NCBI RefSeq assembly: GCF_037975245.1
Contig: NC_092567.1
Span: 14,586,876-14,650,875, forward strand
Source: Apostichopus japonicus
Lineage: Eukaryota; Echinodermata; Holothuroidea; Aspidochirotida; Stichopodidae
DNA: 64,000 nt
Direction of reading: 5' to 3'
The notes beneath the pieces were generated by a model. That model had not been told where the DNA came from. It was given only the letters and a program-made list of their open reading frames with translations, and made no database searches. Below are positions 61,831 through 64,000 of this stretch, piece after piece; positions within the stretch are counted from its first letter, which is position 1; each line of letters opens with the position of its first letter. The position numbers were made by a program, and so were the translations under genes.

Positions 61831-64000
61831 GTTTCTCTCTCATAATGTCCTACTCTACATCTATCGATTCCTACATGTGTGGTTATGTACTTACAGACTA
61901 TATATGATTCTACATAAAGAATACCATGCATACCACCTAATGAAGAACAAATTACAAACACTTGAACACTCAATAAGTTCAAATTGTCTACTCTCTTGGT
62001 GACCTGGTCAGAACCAATTCTCTCTTTCAGCTAAAGTAATCAGCAGTTTCTAAAAACGCACAACTGTCTAATTTACCTCCGAGATGAAAGAGAAACGAGA
62101 ACATATGACGTTTCGCTAGGGTACCGGACTATGGACGGAAATAGAAATGCACAGAAAGAAACTTGACTCGGTTATTTGGTGTGTGAAAACTCGGTCGATT
62201 ATTGGCAATATCCGTGAAGGCTCAGCAGCGAGAACAGTGTGGAAGTTCACATAGAATCTCACCTCTGGCATCGGTTACGGCAACCGTTGGACATAATTAC
62301 ATGTTCGAACCACACGTTTTACTCAAAAGAACAAAAATGCACCAAACCCGAGCAGTTCTATAGTGCCGAAAGGTGTTTAATATCCTAACCAACCAAACTG
62401 CTGTACAAAAGAGTAAAAGCGGTTTACTGAAATCAAAATTAGAGATCGTATCTGTGTATGCTGCACGGTAGATTGTGCCACCGTTATCATGTTCAGATCA
62501 AACACAATCTAGTTTATTCAGAAAATGGAATAAAAATTGCCACTTCTTAGCCTGGATAAGAATAAATTTTAACATTCAAAATGTCAAATGCATGCCCTTG
62601 CATGGCAAAATATTCTTTCCCTTAACTTAGTTTGCTCTCACTGCCAGCCGAGAGGTACACCCCGGCTAGACTCAAAAGTGTGAATCTTATCACAAAAATT
62701 TAGTTCTACCGAAATCTCACCAAAAGTTTACAAAAACAACTCCCCAGAGGTTAGATTCTAAGAAATTATCCTAGAAAGTTTAGTGAACTTGCCCCTTGGT
62801 TTGAATATTTTTGAATTTTTTTTTTGGAAATTGTTTTCGGGATGTGACTGACTCTCTAAATAATGTTACACATCCCCTAAGCATGTTTAGATATTAACTA
62901 ATAAAACTGAGAAATTAGGAAATAAGCAGTAAATGGATTTTATATTACGATTATAAAAATATGAGATATTAGATGTCTTGAATATACCCTCAGTCACAAA
63001 CATGAATGAATTTTTAACTACAAAATAACACACACTATCTTCAGCGTTAAAATATAGCATTAACAATTTTGACGTTAAAATGGTTTTACTACCGAACATG
63101 ACAGAGTCTATTATTCAAACTTCAAAGTGTTAAGACACCAACCGATCAAACTATCTAGATTTTCTCACCAAATGAAGGTTAATGATCGAGTTTCTAATTA
63201 AATTTGATTTAAAGGTTCGACATTGTCTCGCCCAGACAATATTCATCATAGAAGTAAATGACTGAGAGTTGCAAGATATGCTCTGTACCAGTTTGCGTTC
63301 TAACAGACGCTAAATAATAACATTTCAGGACGAAGCACTCTACTTTCATGTCACAGCAGACATCAACAAGAGATTATTTTAACACTGTTAAACAACCATG
63401 TATACCAAGCCCAGCTTTAATTTACATATAAGCATCGGGACTAAGAAGTTTTCATTTTCCATAAACTGTAAATACTAAAGAATATTTCAAACTGAATGTA
63501 GATACTTGTATGGTCAAGAACAATTAGCCCATACTCATGGCATTGAATGGTAAATGAATATTTCATGAATCACATCTGTTGTGAATCTAATAGGAAAGCT
63601 GATGTAATTTTAGTGTTCAGATGCAACTTACGGAAACCTAAACAGGAGTCATTTAATGCATAGCAGTCTAAACAAGTAAACATAACGTTCACAGCACAGT
63701 TTGCATATTTCAAATGAAAAAAAAAAAACATGTACTCAGTTCTCTGATTTTTTTCAAATGTAACCCACTTTATACCACCCAGCAGAGAAAGCAATATATA
63801 ATGAAAGACTGCCCTCACTTTTTTTTTACAACCACCATGTACTTCAGTCACACTACACACATCTGGAATTTGAATCCCAAGAGATGTACTTTTGAACTTG
63901 GCCTCACAGAAGGCCTTCAACTTCACCTTAAAACATAACATAACCTGCAACCCATATCTGTCAACAGACCGAGGTGAACAATACTTAAAAAGATAATGTT

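Larger units (their letters stand above)
42491..64000 (-). other. Sequence upstream of the second-finger exon, presumed intron
   Basis: The preceding exon should end in codons for CEGCK followed by gt. I searched the minus strand by eye for that motif and for CxxC with GD, and found none, so this 21.5 kb is probably all part of one intron that continues past the window. Exon candidates at 44675-44832 and 48784-48990 would contradict this if they are real coding exons of the same transcript. Outside the listed features, 45-48.5, 52-54.6 and 56.2-61.6 kb hold only simple repeats and unremarkable AT-rich DNA. Confidence 0.55.

Noticed and set aside
62287-62350. Short minus-strand ATG exon (MSNGCRNRCQ) with a gtgaga donor near 62263
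   Set aside because: Phase 2 exit does not fit the candidate exon at 44832 and the peptide is too short to judge.
63570-63950. Minus-strand 126-aa frame with several cysteines
   Set aside because: Examined as a possible first zinc finger because of a GGCK motif, but the cysteine spacing does not fit and A/T homopolymers run through it.

Overview
This is intron-dominated animal nuclear DNA: AT-rich, crowded with minisatellites, (TA)n tracts and long G or C homopolymers, with a decayed non-LTR retrotransposon, Penelope-type hammerhead-like repeats and tRNA-derived SINE-like copies. A marine invertebrate is most likely, and an echinoderm such as a sea cucumber is my guess, but no marker in the window proves it.

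Main result: the minus strand carries the middle of one large nuclear receptor gene. Four exons join with matching reading phases and canonical splice sites: the second zinc finger (42349-42490), hinge plus ligand-binding-domain helix 1 (39596-39783), the helix 1 to helix 3 linker (11331-11427) and helix 3 (340-432). The introns between them are about 2.6, 28.2 and 10.9 kb. The rest of the ligand-binding domain (helix 4 to helix 12) lies left of position 1. The exon for the first zinc finger was not found and probably lies right of position 64000. The second finger, the AVRxGRIP hinge motif and a GKxIPG-type helix 3 (here FCKQIPG) place the protein in the NR1 class, nearest by eye to the PPAR/Rev-erb/E75 group.

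Layout. 1-0.8 kb: helix 3 exon and a SINE. 0.8-11.3 kb: intron with three minisatellites and a CpG-richer patch near 9.3-9.96 kb. 11.3-12.05 kb: linker exon directly abutting six copies of a 107-bp repeat that reproduce its splice acceptor. 12-39.6 kb: giant intron with two hammerhead-like repeats, several minisatellites (22-bp array at 20.6 kb, 54-bp array at 34.5 kb), a dead reverse transcriptase (36.7-37.6 kb), a TATA-driven candidate first exon (38.0 kb) and a candidate two-exon plus-strand gene piece at 15.2-15.5 kb. 39.8-42.3 kb: short intron made mostly of tandem repeats, including about 30 copies of a 43-bp unit. 42.5-64 kb: sequence upstream of the second-finger exon, with unproven minus-strand exon candidates at 44.7 and 48.8 kb, a SINE-like copy at 51 kb, an open frame with one internal stop at 51.2-51.7 kb, and further dispersed repeats.

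There are no bacterial-type operons, CRISPR arrays, rRNA genes or intact tRNA genes. Most ATG-to-stop frames here are chance frames in intronic or repeat DNA.
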